A DNA stretch of 64,000 bases. It comes from Parietaria judaica. Lineage: Eukaryota; Streptophyta; Magnoliopsida; Rosales; Urticaceae. The stretch covers positions 7,372,001 through 7,436,000 of the forward strand of contig OX940864.1 of assembly GCA_954871525.1 (NCBI GenBank), written 5' to 3'. Each line of letters starts with the position of its first letter. Positions within the stretch are counted from its first letter, which is position 1. The position numbers and the translations under genes are program-made. The notes under the pieces are model-generated. The model saw only the letters and a list, made by a program, of their open reading frames with translations, searched no databases and had not been told where the DNA came from. Shown piece after piece: positions 20,328 to 32,762 of this stretch.

Positions 20328-23300
20328 GACAGTATATAATTGGTTAGATACGTACGGAGAGTGCAATTGGGCCCGCATGGTTAGTGAGTTCTTGCTTGTG
20401 TGGGCCCGCACTGCGAAACTCATGAGATGGTGTGATAACCCAAAAGCCCATTCCTGGGTCCGAACTCATCCAACCATGTAATTTTATGTCCTTGCTCTCA
20501 CAAGAGTATTGATACTTGTCATCAACCTTCAACCAAATTATAAATAAATAATTCAGATTCTTTACTTACAAGATATATCTAATTATACAGCATATTCAAA
20601 CACAAATGTTACCTCTCCTCTAAGTAGGGGGTTGGAAGGATTAGTTAATAAAACAGCTTCGGGATAAGCGAGTGGTTGACCGGTTAAACGATCCCGCATA
20701 TTCGGCATAACCCGTTGTCTATCATCTGATATTGCCATAAATTGAAACCTAATCATTCACAAATCATGTCATTTCATATACATAAAGAATATTATTTTAA
20801 TAAATATTATCGTAAAAAGTAACATAATTTATGTATATACTTACTTATCTGGTCGAAGCTTGTAAACAGTCCTAACTTGGCCAATTTCTGCCTCTGGCCA
20901 TCCTTTGAGTCGCTCAAGAATAGTGTACGTGTAAAATCCTGGATAATTCCGTAGCATTATATACCTGAAATATTTTAACACTCAATATTTTATATATATA
21001 TAAAAATTTATATATAGTTCAGCATAGCATAGTACAAGATAATTTGCATAAGTAACTTATATATATGATTAACATTCACATCTGCGTTGAATTACAAAAT
21101 TTTGGTCTTTTGAAAAAATTATTTAAATATCCATGGTAATATTATTAATGATATAATAATAATAATATTAAAACAAAATCGAACCTTTTATCAATGTTTA
21201 CTGGGACAGAAGAGGCACTCGCAGAAATGTTCCATTTTCTAGTGAAGGAAATCTCTGCTCCATTTTGATCTGCCCTTATAACCTCATATCTTGCCCCTTG
21301 TAAACTATATACAAATTGAATTAAAATATAATTATTTCAAATATTTAGGAAAACGGGATTTGAATAATAGAATATTAGTAGTTTAATGAAATTTCAAGAA
21401 TTTACGTGTCAATGTTGTTTGTTTTCTCCCCGGGCTTCTTGTTCCAGACTATGTCCCAGTACCTAAAAACCATAATTTTTAGGCGATATTAGGAATTTAT
21501 ACGTTAAGTTAAACATTTAAAAAACACAAAATGACTAACTTACCCTCGGTTATTGTCTTCATTGTGAGCGTCGAGTAAGTTATCAACTCCGTTGTATTTT
21601 AATCCAATCAAATCACCTCCCGGTTTTGAAAAAGTAAGCCGGACAAGGCCATTATCCATTATCACCTCCTGAACGATAAATTTCATTAAAAAAAAAAAAT
21701 TAGATAAAGTTCATATGAGCAAGAATATTAATTTTTGGAGGCAAACTAAACATAACTAAAGGTAAAAAAGAAAAATTGAAAATATTTTAACTTTAGAATT
21801 AAAAGTAAAAAAAAAAAAAAAATCACATTTTTTGGACTCCAGTTACTGAAGATACAAATACTGAATCTCTATCTAAGAAAAATCATTGTATAGTACTGAA
21901 ATGTAAAGGTCTCCCTTAATAATATATTGTTAGAAGTGTTATTGATTAGGTCTTGTGCAGATTTATCATGTTAAACTTCAGCCACTCCTGTAATTAAGCA
22001 GTGCTTGCTTTTACTTTCATTTTTTAATTTCGATTTAAACCAATTTTCAAAGCATCCATGTGTGAGTGCACTAACGAGATATGTAGAGAAATAAATACCA
22101 GAAAATTAAATAAGCAGTATAAAATTATTTTTTGCTTATAAAAAAAGTTAATGTTTGAAAGAAAAAAAAAATCATTGCGAAGATAATATTAATATATTTT
22201 ATTTGTTTCACCCTTTATATATATAGCAAGGTTTAAAATGCCGCTTGCCGATTTCGTTTCGCATTTTCCGTTTTACGGATATATCGCTTGCCGATGGGTA
22301 TGTCGATGGGCAAATCGTAAAAAAAGGGCATGCCGCATACCGCATATACCGCACTTTTCGCATGGGTATACCGCATGCCGATGGGGTTTTCGACGGATAT
22401 TTTGTAAAAAATATTTGAGTATTTAAGCAAGATATTTATATAGGTTCAAAACTACATATTTAATAAATACAAGACATAATTGTACACAACAAAACACATT
22501 TGTAACTTAAATATGTAGGTGAAATGTATAATATTAAGTCACTTTATTAGTTTAAGTGTATAATATTAAGTCAAAATATTATGTGAAGTGAATATGTATG
22601 TTAATTAAGTGTGTAATATTAAGTGAATATGCATGTGTAATTGTATATGTATGTTAACAAATTTAATATTAGTTGAAGTGTATAATATTAAATGAATATG
22701 TATATTAAGTGTATATGTATGTTAGGTGTAGTTAATATGTATGTTAAGTGTATAATATTAAGTTAAATTATTAGGTGAAGTGTATGTGTATGTTAAGTGT
22801 GAATGTGTGATATTAGTTGAATAACAAAAAGTCCCACATTGATAGATGATGAGTTTGTTGATGTTTATATACCAAATATTAGGGACAAGGGCTTGGGCTC
22901 TTTGGGTCATAGGATTTTGTGGATGGGGGAGGACTCACACAAATGTTACACCACCACGCGCGCGCCGCCGCCGTCCGGCGGGGCGCGGTGGGGTGCTCTT
23001 GTGTGAGTATAATTATTTTTGCCGAAAGTTTAATTGGTATCTTTGCCGAAATCTACTTCGCAGTTTTTACACACAAAAACGACAAACGATTTCCATACCC
23101 GTGCCCATGCGAATTTCGCAAAATTTGGTAAAAAAAACAACGAAACGACGGGACTTTCGTTTCGCATATCTGCGAAAATCGGTCGGAATGTCGTTGGAAT
23201 TTCGCGAAATTTAAAACCTTGATATATAGTTCTTAATAGTTGAATTTAAATGAGTTGAATAGATTTTTGAATAACGTACACGTTGTGCTTATTCTCAACA

Positions 23301-25000
23301 TATTTGAACTTCAAATTTTGACCAACTTAAAACCGTTTGGTCAAATTAGTCAAAAATAGATTTTTTCACTTTAAAAAGTATTAGGACTTCAGAAAAAAAG
23401 TACAATAATTAATATCGAGAAAGAAAGAAAAATAAATAAATAAATAAACAAACCTGACGACGCCTATTAGTTTGTAGCCTAACATTAAGAGAATATCGTG
23501 ATCGTTGTATGTCGATGCTTTGTAATGCTCTTCTGCAAAATAATTAAACAGTGAGCATGCATGTTATTATTATTCATAAAAAATACCATAATATATTAAT
23601 AGAGCCTAGCTATATTAATATGTCATGATCATTACGTTAATGATGAATTAGTTATCTAATCAACGAACCCAACTAAAACGATATAGTTACGTTATCAAAA
23701 AGACCAAACATATATAACATAAAATATTTTAATTTGTTCTAAATTCAAGAATGATGGTTCACATGCACTTCCACTTTGTCTATTTCCCGCAGTAAAATTG
23801 ACATTATTGTCTATCAAAAGTTGTCATATATAATACCTATTTGCCCATCATATCATCATGGAACATTCAAGAATACTTAATCTAGAAAAAGTAAGGGCAA
23901 ATAGCAAGAATGACCTCGGTTGGATTTTTTGTCAAATCCATACCCCTCTCGGCCACTATTCATGTTTCTTAGCAGTGAGCTCTCAAGGGTATGGATTTTA
24001 TTCAAAATCCAAATGAGAGGTCTTTTAGCAATTTCTTTCAAAAAGGGCAAATAGCAAGAATGAGGTCCACTTCAGTGTCACCACTAGTGTTACGCCGATA
24101 CCATATTCTACCTAAAATTTTCCTAACTTTGTACGCTTTTGCCGTTAAATTTTTTTGCATACTTGCTTTTTTAATTGACCAAAAACTTATATATTTTTGC
24201 CTTAAATATCCCTAGTATATATATTAAAACTAATAAACACATTGCATAAAAAAATAAGGTTCGAAATCCACGTAAGAATGGGACAATAAAACATTTTGCC
24301 AAATGCTAGAATTTTTCTTTTCTCACACATATTATATTTGTGGTGCATAACATATGTTCCCTCGTGAGCGTTAAAGTCGTACGAACGACAGAAGCACTAC
24401 GAAAACGACAAGAAGAAACCAGAATACGAGTTTTATTCTCAACATATATGTCACGGACCCTATTAGAAAGAACGACGCCGAGTCATGACTCGTGACTCTC
24501 TCATAATTATTTGTTATATATGTATATGTGTGTATATATATACTTATATGAGCTCGAGAGCAAGAAAGTTATACCCTAATTTTAGGCAAATTATGCATGT
24601 CATTTCTGTAAGGCTTAAATATAGGAACCCGGAAAAAATGTGTTATGTGTTTCATATTATTCCCATGAAAAAAGTAAGATTCCAACACATAACAATAATA
24701 TATATATATATATATAGTGGGATTCTGGGTTTAAGAACTGCAATGCTGATCAATTATATTATAACCACACTAACATATATTTACAGTAAATATAATGTTT
24801 GTATATCTTATATCTCTACACATCCACCCAAAAATATGATTCGAAGATGAGAAAAAGAACCTAATAACTGAATGAGTCTTCTGATCAGAACCGGGAGAGA
24901 AGACGATGAAGAAGAAGAAGAATACAACCCCGGTCGCCGCTAAACCGAGTAACCAAAGCCATGCAGGCTTTTCTCTTCTCCATCTTTGCCTATAATCCAT
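18034..25000 (-). CDS. Rhamnogalacturonan endolyase, PL4 family, 15 exons, 695 aa
   Basis: Cleaves the rhamnogalacturonan I backbone of pectin by beta-elimination. Minus-strand exons: 24861-25000, 23454-23532, 21544-21668, 21406-21462, 21185-21304, 20845-20964, 20613-20748, 20356-20526, 19917-20072, 19711-19817, 19505-19595, 19044-19185, 18689-18845, 18487-18603, 18034-18403. All are GT-AG and sum to 2088 nt. The N-terminus has a membrane segment at about residues 14-34 (ending GVVFFFFFIVF), a signal peptide or anchor. The catalytic beta-sandwich has MDNGLVRLTFSKPGG, RGYWDIVW, KYNGVDNLL and AYPEAVLL. A fibronectin-III-like part (about 385-480) has GYQFWSEADRKGYFSI. The C-terminal carbohydrate-binding-like domain has LWEIGVPDRTAAEFYVPDP, FRQYGLWDRY, IARHGIHGLYWLY and GLMYDYIRLE. 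Length and order fit the family. A 5' UTR intron at 25040-25130 is likely. Confidence 0.93.
20272..20325. repeat. (TAA)n microsatellite in lyase intron 8
   Basis: About 17 consecutive TAA trinucleotides between the exons at 20356-20526 and 19917-20072. Confidence 0.95.
22227..23221. mobile_element. hAT-like non-autonomous element in lyase intron 2, 995 bp
   Basis: Flanked by a perfect 8-bp repeat ATATATAG (22219-22226 and 23222-23229). Ends are inverted: CAAGGTTTAAAAT at the left and ATTTAAAACCTTG at the right. Subterminal regions hold GCTTGCCGAT, GGATAT and TTTCGC repeats. The middle is an AT-rich array of AAGTGTATAATATTAAGT-like units (22500-22810). No transposase. It lies between lyase exons 2 and 3 and leaves the splice sites intact. 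Confidence 0.85.
23895..24063. repeat. Short element with 19-bp terminal direct repeats and internal palindrome
   Basis: GGGCAAATAGCAAGAATGA occurs at 23895-23913 and again at 24045-24063. Between them, ATTTTTTGTCAAATCCATAC is mirrored by GTATGGATTTTATTCAAAAT. It sits in lyase intron 1. The origin is unclear: a small MITE or a local duplication. Confidence 0.6.
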
Positions 25001-25130
25001 ATCTGATGATTTCTACGAGAATTACTGATGATCAATCACCTGCAAAATCATCATAATTGACATGGTATGACAAGAAGAAGAAGAAGAAGAAGATTATTGT
25101 TAAACGGTGTCGTTTGGGTTGGCTTATTAC

Positions 25131-26167
25131 CTCGGTTAAAGCAACGTAATGGGAGAGTAGTTGTGTTGCGAGGGTTTAGTGAATATTGAAGAGGAAGAAA
25201 GGTACAACAATATTTGAAGGAAATAAATAGGTATTGCTTGGATTCTATAAATATATGGGAATGGGATGAACTAGCTTAGCTCTTAATTTTAGTGCCTCCA
25301 CTTGGGATTATTCTTATTTTAATTTGTTGTATACTAATAATAATATTATTGATTAATGGCAACGGAGTTGGTGACAGAGGCTATTTCGGAAGACCAATAC
25401 AACGACTTTCTTATGGCATGGTTGATATTAATAGTACTATATATTATATACTTTGACTTTATATTAAAGTTGTACAAGAAGAATTCGCATTATATAAATT
25501 GGACTCCCTCGTCAATTTGTAAATGAGTCGCTGAATTCTTTGGCGTAGAACTATTGGAAACGAGGAAATTAAAATTGGGTCAACAACGGCAAAAGTATCT
25601 AATGTTATGGTTTTTTATGGTGATATAAAAAATATATATTAAAATTTTTAATGTTCATTATTTTGCTTTTGTTTTAAATTTCATCCGTTTGGTGTTAAAG
25701 TCATGGACATGTGTCAGTACCAAAAAATTGTAAAAATTAAAACCAAAGAAGTGACAAGTGTCCAAGACGGAATGACACATCCAAAAATTTAATGAATCAA
25801 TAGCAAAAAGTGAACATAATTTTAGAAGGAAGGGAATTGGTGGATATTGAAAACTTTGACCGTAAAAATAAAATGAATGGGTACATGACACTACAAAAAT
25901 TAAAATATTCAATACTTATATCGCTATTAACTCATAAAAATTTTAAATAGAAAAATACTTTGCACCGATGTTTACACGTTATATAAAAAGTTTGGGGTAT
26001 AATCAGGACTTGCATTTGGTGACTTGACCATAAAATTGGAAAAAGAAATATCTAAGGTATAATGTACTTGGCATAGGGAATTTTGCTTTTATTATGTTTT
26101 TAATTTTTAAAAAATATACTTTTTATTATTAAAATAATAAAAATCTACATTTAAATTGTATTTTAGT
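25131..26167. other. Upstream region of the lyase gene
   Basis: The start (25131 to about 25250) probably holds the 5' leader exon and promoter of the lyase (minus strand). The rest is AT-rich with no recognised gene. Confidence 0.45.
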
Positions 26168-26176
26168 TTTAATTTT

Positions 26177-26628
26177 GGGTTAATGACGGCAAAAATACCC
26201 AAAGTTTAGTCAAAGAACCCCTCGTGTACCCAAAGTCTAAAAGTGGTGGCAAAAGTACCCAAAGTCATATTTTTGGCGTTGACCACTCCATTCTCGTATC
26301 GCAGTTAACTTACCTGTTAATTTTGGCCACGTGGACAAACCTAGGTTGCTGACATAGGAATTTGTTGCCACGTAGATGAGTCCACATCAACCTCCTATAC
26401 GACAAAAAAACGAATTAAATCCCTAATTGGGCTCGTCCACGTGGCAAAAAATTATCATGTCAACAACCCACGTTTGTCCACATGACCAGAGTTGACGGTA
26501 AGTTAACTGCGTTACGAGAATGGACACTCCCCAAATATGAGTTTGGGTACTTTTGCCACCACTTTTAAACTTTGGGTACACGAGGGGTTCTTTGATCAAA
26601 CTTTGGGTATTTTTGCCGTCATTAACCC
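26177..26628. mobile_element. MULE-like foldback MITE, 452 bp
   Basis: Long inverted arms (GGGTTAATGACGGCAAAAAT at the left, the inverse at the right) form a near-palindrome. Flanks TTTAATTTT (26168-26176) and TTTAATTTA (26629-26637) match at 8 of 9 positions. The same family is at 59188-59656 and its ends recur at 44990-46316. No coding sequence. Confidence 0.8.
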
Positions 26629-26892
26629 TTTAATTTAATACTCATCGTTAGTTTAATTTTTAAAAACTCAAAATTGTGCCGTATAATTTATAAGTTTAAT
26701 TTATTTTTCTTTTATTTACCTTAAGGTAGTTTCATTTTTTACTAGTTTTCAAATAGAAAAAATATTATAAATTATAGATTAATTTTTATTTTATTTTTTA
26801 AACTAATAAAATGATAAAAAAAAAATTGTAGGTAAAATGATTAAATTACACGCTATAAGTATTTTTTTTTCATAAATATATATACATAATGG

Positions 26893-27635
26893 TAGGGGTG
26901 AAAATTTTGTAACCGTTTCCCGGTTTTGTCCCGGTTCCGGTACCGGTCCCGGAACGGTTTTAAAAAAAATAAGGGAAATTTAGTTTGAAACTCGGAACCG
27001 GAACTTCCTGGTTCACGGTTTATGGAACCGGTACCAGAAGCAAAATTTCCCGATTTTTGGTACCGGTTCCGGTTTTAAACTACATGTAGTTTTAGATGTT
27101 TTCATATTATGTTGTTTTTAAATATTTTGTATGCTTATTATAGTTTTTGGGTTATATGTCGTTTCTTATGACTTAAACTATGTGTAGTTTTTCGTTATTA
27201 GGGTTTAATATTTACCATTTTCCATTCTCGACCCTTTCAATCTCTCTTTCTCCCTCTCTCATCCATCGCGCCGTCATATTCTTCTCTTCGCCGAGAATCC
27301 TCCACCGCAAGTTACATGTCTTCGTCTTCCAACTAGAAGATTTCGCTTGCAAGCAAAATGTATGCCCGTGTTAAGTTTTTGTTTCGGCCATTAATTTTTG
27401 TCTCGTGTTAAGTTTTTGTTTCGGCCATTGATTTTTGTCTCGTGTTAAGTATCGAATTTTTTCACGAATCTTTTCTTACTTTTTCCCGGTACCGGTTCCG
27501 GTTCCGATTTTCAAAAAAATAGGGAAATTTACAACTAGAACCGGGAACCGGTACCAAAAATAAAAAATCCCGAATTTTTGGGATAGGTACCAAAAACAAC
27601 TAATTTCCCGGTTCCCGGTTCCGCTTTCACCCCTA
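26893..27635. mobile_element. hAT-like MITE, 743 bp
   Basis: Perfect 8-bp duplication CATAATGG (26885-26892 and 27636-27643). Termini TAGGGGTGAAA and TTTCACCCCTA are inverted repeats. Subterminal DNA is packed with CCCGGTTCCGGTACCGG motifs in both orientations. The middle (about 27180-27460) is less repetitive, with two tandem copies of CGTGTTAAGTTTTTGTTTCG. Confidence 0.88.
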
Positions 27636-27643
27636 CATAATGG

Positions 27644-27762
27644 TTATCTATATTCTATAATATGCCAACTATTTTCGGGAAAATTAGTGGGTGAACAAAT
27701 GCGTTGAAAAGAGTTAACCTTGATAAATGTCCTTTTGAAATATGTTATGGAAGTTTTTCTTT

Positions 27763-27806
<44 letters not shown>

Positions 27807-28726
27807 TATAGATATAATTATTGTTTCTACAATTACGAAAAAAAATATGGCGAGAAAATAAAAAGACATCGCTATTTGTGGAATTTATCTCTGTCTAATA
27901 CCTCCTTGTCTATTCATATTGGCTTTAAAATATATATATATATTTTTTTAAATAAAAATAACTTTCAACTGCATGCGAAACCAGAGCACGTAAAGGGTTA
28001 AGCTCGCTTCTAAATAATCAGATTAATAATTTCTAACTTTTGTAAAACGAGTCTACAAAATTCAAACATCTCGTTAAACACGAAAAAGTTATGAGAAATA
28101 GTAATTTCGTTGGTTTTCTATGCTGTCAACTGTCAATATTGGAAAATTCAATAGTTAATCGGATTCAATGCATTGATGTTTCTAAAACCTATGAATTATG
28201 TAATGTTTAATATAAAATAATAATTCTAAATTAAACTGCTCTATATATTTTGAGGTCTGCTATTCAAATAAGGCAGTTACTTTGAATTTTCATAAAGTAT
28301 GGAATATATCTACATTCTCGTTCATCAAAAGGGTTTTCTCGGCATTAATTAATTTGAGTAAATTAAATTGAGTCCCTCCTTGTTACTTTTTTTATTTAGA
28401 TTTATATAATATATCGATAAATAAATGTATATTCCTTTTCTTAGTTAACCTTTTGCTCAACAAAGAAGGAAGACTTTTAAGTTTATACGTGATTTCATAG
28501 AACCACCATCAATTATATGATTCGATTATGAGTCTAAATCCAAAGTATGTCACAACAATTTTCTAGAAACTTTATTAAGCCAACAATAATTGCTGTAACA
28601 TCAATAGTCAAGTTTAGCGATAATTTTGAGAAAACATTCGACTTCAAGAAAATCATAAATGAACGACATTCGTTAAATATGACCTTTTATTTATTAAAAA
28701 AGATCATGTATATATAATAATATAAG
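27644..28726. other. AT-rich intergenic DNA
   Basis: Contains an (AT)n run at about 27765-27804 and another TA-rich run near 27930. No gene or delimited element recognised. Confidence 0.5.
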
Positions 28727-28734
28727 ATCTTTTG

Positions 28735-29271
28735 CAGCGACGGAACCAGAAATTCTGAATTGGGGGGGCCGGTCCTAACTTTATAAGGGTTCTACGTACG
28801 TGGGAAAAAAACGAGGCCTTTACATTATTTATTTTATTTTAAGTTAAGTAGTACAAATGACAATTTAATAAATAACCACTAATAGTAATATGCTAAAATT
28901 TTAGCACTAAAGTGTTAATCATTAACAATACAAATATTTAAACTGTAAATAAAGTGATAGATAATAAAAACAAAAGCATAAACTGAACAAAAGGAAAAAG
29001 TGGGCCCCTTCAACTTTTCTACTGTAAAAGACTACCTTTAACGTTTATATTCTAAACTTTCTCTCTCCTCTGCAATAAAAACGAAGCTTTGTTCAGCTCT
29101 TCAATGGCGACGCTGCATCGTCTTCTTCTTTCAATAACTCACGTTGAAAAATGGGGGTCCGCTGGGTTAGGTAGGGACCAGAATAAAGCCGCCGTGAAAT
29201 CGTGTTGAACTAGCTCAGAAAATTTTGGGGGGGCCGCGGCCCTGGTTGGCTATGCTGTAGTTCCATCCCTG
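28735..29271. mobile_element. hAT-like (Tip100-type) MITE, 537 bp
   Basis: Perfect 8-bp duplication ATCTTTTG (28727-28734 and 29272-29279). The left end is CAGCGACGGAACCAG and the right end inverts to CAGGGATGGAACTAC, the CAGNGRCGGAACC style of hAT termini. G-runs lie near both ends. No coding sequence. Confidence 0.82.
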
Positions 29272-29877
29272 ATCTTTTGCACTTTCTAAACAAACTTTCT
29301 TGCTTTATATTTTTGTTATAAGGTTTTTACGAGAAAAGCAAAAAAAGGATTCATCATATAATTACATCTATCATTTTATCCTTCTAGATTGTATTCAACA
29401 TTTCAACGTATTTTAGGTTTAAAGACACTAACGATTTCCGTGTACATAACTTTCAAGACTAACTAACAAATTAATTGATTGAACTTTTCAATTTTCCTTA
29501 CCAATACATAATACATATACACATAAATATTACAACTTCCAAATCAAACTTTTTCACACATTTATTAATTCAATTTCATATACACACTGCACGGTCTCGC
29601 TTTTACTCTTAAAAATACTTCGATCATATTATTCAATTATTTGAGATCAAAACACGATTGTTTATATCGAAGTTAAGCTCCATTTTAAAAATCGATGTTC
29701 TGTCTAGGATTTTATTTTCGACCTTAATAAACCTTGTATTTATAGTAAAAAAAAAAATCCTATTAAACTTTTTTTATTCCTCATAATTTATTTTTTTTAC
29801 TTTTTAATTTAAATAACTCATAAGTGTGCATTTATTATTCATGAACTGATTAAATTGTTAGGTTTAATAATAGATTG

Positions 29878-30763
29878 TGTTAATGCCGTTTTTCGGATCA
29901 ACGTGGAAAGCGGCCCATAACACCGTTTTGGGCCGGGCCCAATGACTGCACGATGGTCACAAAGGGCTTGAAGCTCCTTTCTTCGCCTTTGATATTCCGC
30001 CTCCGTTTCCGCTCCTGCAAAGATAATAAAAAACGTGAACTCCCGAGGAGGGCAGAGGGGGGGACCTCTGACGCTCAACATTAGGCGAGTACTTTATGAT
30101 CGGGAAGTGAGATTGGAGAGCAGAGGTTTTTTTGGCTTGAGAAAGCTTACCGAATTGTGGTGGGGGGGCTCTCGTATTTATAGAGAGCCTCGTGCGACCC
30201 CTAAGGGGTCGTATCGACCCCTAATTAGGGGTCGTAAGGCACGATTTATGTTTTAGGGGTCGAGGCGACCCCTAAAACCATGTTTTTATCTTTAGGGGTC
30301 GTAGCGACCCCTAATTAGGAGTCGTAAGGCACGGTTTATGTTTTAGGGGTCGTAGCGACCCCTAATTAGGGGTCGTCGTTGCGACCCCTAAAACCATGTT
30401 TTTGTCTTTAGGGGTCGTAGCGACCCCTAATTAGGGGTCGTATCGACCCCTAAATTCATACTTTATTTATTAGGGGTCGCAGCGACTCCTAATTTCGACC
30501 CCTAAATTCATACTTTATTTATTAGGGGTCTTAACGACCACTAAAAGCATGTTTTCGGAATAGATCCCGCATTAGTATTCCCAAGTCGGTTTTGAGTTGA
30601 CTTTATCGGGGCGGGTCTCATTGACTTTTCTGAGTCTGGTCAGAGTTGACTTTTTCGGGGCGGACCCGGATTTCCTTCGTGGGCCTTTGGCGTTTGAGCC
30701 TTTTTTAATGTGTTTATTGGGCTGGGCCTTAACATTTTTAGGCTCCGAAAAATACCCATAACA
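29878..30763 (-). mobile_element. Solo LTR, 886 bp
   Basis: Begins TGTTA and ends TAACA, with a 5-bp duplication GATTG on both sides (29873-29877 and 30764-30768), as expected for LTR retrotransposon insertion. On the minus strand a TATA-like TATAAATACGAGAG (about 30169-30182) lies in the middle, consistent with a U3/R junction. No internal domain, second LTR or polypurine tract adjoins, so it is a recombined solo LTR. It contains the palindromic array described separately. Confidence 0.75.
30185..30545. repeat. Array of palindromic AGGGGTCG..CGACCCCT units
   Basis: About ten copies of AGGGGTCG/CGACCCCTAA arms, alternating as TTAGGGGTCGTAGCGACCCC and CGACCCCTAATTAGGGGTCG. They are spaced by TTTATGTTTT, ACCATGTTTTT and TTCATACTTTATTTA. 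Each unit is itself a hairpin. The array fills the U3-like part of the solo LTR (minus sense), where LTR enhancer repeats usually lie. Confidence 0.85.
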
Positions 30764-31171
30764 GATTGAATTAAATTACATAAATTATTTGATTGTTAGG
30801 CTTTATAATTAATGAATGTTCAATACTAATTCCGATTAAAGTTAAAGAAATAATACGGACTCAATGCATCATTGGATCGAATACCTTGTTTAATAAATTC
30901 ATATATAATTGGGTCTTAACGTTCTTCGATGACAGTCCACGGTTTTATTTTATTTTTACACCTCTACCTCTCTCCCCCATATGAAAAAAAAAAATATAAA
31001 AGTGTAGCCTTTTTATTTAATTTACAATCCACTACATTACATAGAACAGAGCCAAGAGAGCCATATATGAATGCAAAATTGGTAAAGTTCTATTTTCAAT
31101 CTCAGCACTCCTTCATTATTCAAATATACATTCAAAAGTGGCGACACGAGCTTTTATATATATATATATAT

Positions 31172-31751
31172 AAGGCGCGGAGCCAGAACTTTAACTAAGA
31201 GGGGGCGAAAATTAATAGACTATAAATATCAAAATAAAACGAGACATTGAAACTACTATTATACATTGCATTACAACTATTTTATTTTATGAACTTTTGA
31301 TTTATGAAAATAATTCATTAAAATCTCTATATGATTAGAATTCTCATAAATTTCAAAATAAAATGAGACATCGAAACTATTATTAAACATTGCATTACAA
31401 CTATTTTTTTATTAAATCTTGATTTATGAAAATAATTCATTAGGATCTCTATATGATTAGAATTCTCATAAATTTCAAAACAAAACGAGACATTGAAACC
31501 ACTGATATTCAAACAAAAAATTATAATTATAAAAACTGTTGCTAAAAAAATTAAAAATATGTAGAGATTAGGAATTAAACCCAGGACTATAACTTGGAAG
31601 AGCAACAAGATTCCACTACATTATAGTGACATTTAGTCTACAAATGCTATGTTTATTATTTATATATAAACTTATATAATAATATGAATACATTAAAATA
31701 AAAAAACAACGAGCTCGGACCAAGTGGGGGCGGCCGCCCCCCTCCGCCCCT
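31172..31751. mobile_element. hAT-like element with GGCGGAGCC-type ends
   Basis: The left end is AAGGCGCGGAGCCAGAACTT. The right end, CCCCCCTCCGCCCCTG, inverts to CAGGGGCGGAG. The interior has two tandem copies of a unit of about 125 bp (TAATTCATTA... TTCTCATAAATTTCAAAA). TA-rich flanks hide the target duplication, so the borders are approximate. Confidence 0.6.
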
Positions 31752-31754
31752 GTA

Positions 31755-32576
31755 TATGTATATATATATATATATATTAGTCATACTAATCTGTTAACCC
31801 CATATGATAGAGACACTTTTTTGATGATGTAAATCACTAGAGACAATGGCGATGCACGACTAGGTAGATTAATTAGTACATATAGTACTATTTGAGAATA
31901 ATGGAGTAATTATATCATTTAGATATATTGACCGCATGATGTATGTGATTAACGGAATAATAAATTAATAATATCATTTGTATAAATATGTAGTGTCCTT
32001 TGTATGTAGTAATGTAGAGATATTTGTGCCACAAGTACTACAAATTTATTTATTTATTTTTTTTTTTTGGCCGTATAGATCTAGAGTTAATTTTATCGGG
32101 AAAAGTATATTTTGTTGAAAACAATAGCATTTTCATATAATCCACTCTTTACTATATATGAGATTGACACATATATCATAAACTTAACTCTAAATGTCAC
32201 TAATTGTCATCTTTATGGACGAAAAAAGAAAATATATTATAAACTTAACACATATCACAGTTTTTTTCAATATATATTTGGATCAAACTTAGCCCGTAAA
32301 ATTATAATATTATTTATGGCGCTATCAATCTACAATAATGTGATAGATACTTATACCGCAAATATAAAACTCATCATTTGAAAAATAAAACTAATCAATA
32401 CACTAAGGTCTCCTCTCATGAGACGCAAATTTGACATTGTTGACAAAGCGGACTCTCAAGAAAGTTAGGGTCTCTATTTTTTATTTTAGCAGTCTAAAAG
32501 ATTATATCTAATTATATTATTTGTATTTACATGTAAACAAATAAAACTCGTGATAAAATTTATTTATATTTTTACA
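31755..32576. other. AT-rich intergenic DNA
   Basis: No gene, long repeat or delimited element recognised. Confidence 0.5.
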
Positions 32577-32584
32577 CCTAAAAT

Positions 32585-32762
32585 CATTGGCGGACGTACC
32601 TTATGGTGTGGGGTGGTTGAAACCACCCCCAAAGTTTTGAAAATTGCACTAAAAGGACCAAAATACTATAAACTTATTTACATAAACCACCCCCAAAAAA
32701 TTAAATTTAATGGAAAAGAAAAATTAAACCCCCCCGGTCTCCGAATCCTGGTTCCGCCACTG
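32585..32762. mobile_element. Short hAT-like MITE, 178 bp
   Basis: Perfect 8-bp duplication CCTAAAAT (32577-32584 and 32763-32770). Ends CATTGGCGGACGTACC and GGTTCCGCCACTG are inverted repeats. The body has CCACCCCC runs. Same terminus class as 28735-29271 and 31172-31751. Confidence 0.85.

Noticed and set aside
30185..30545. Possible CRISPR-like or satellite array
   Set aside because: Units are themselves palindromic, spacing is irregular, the context is a plant LTR, and there are no unique spacers.
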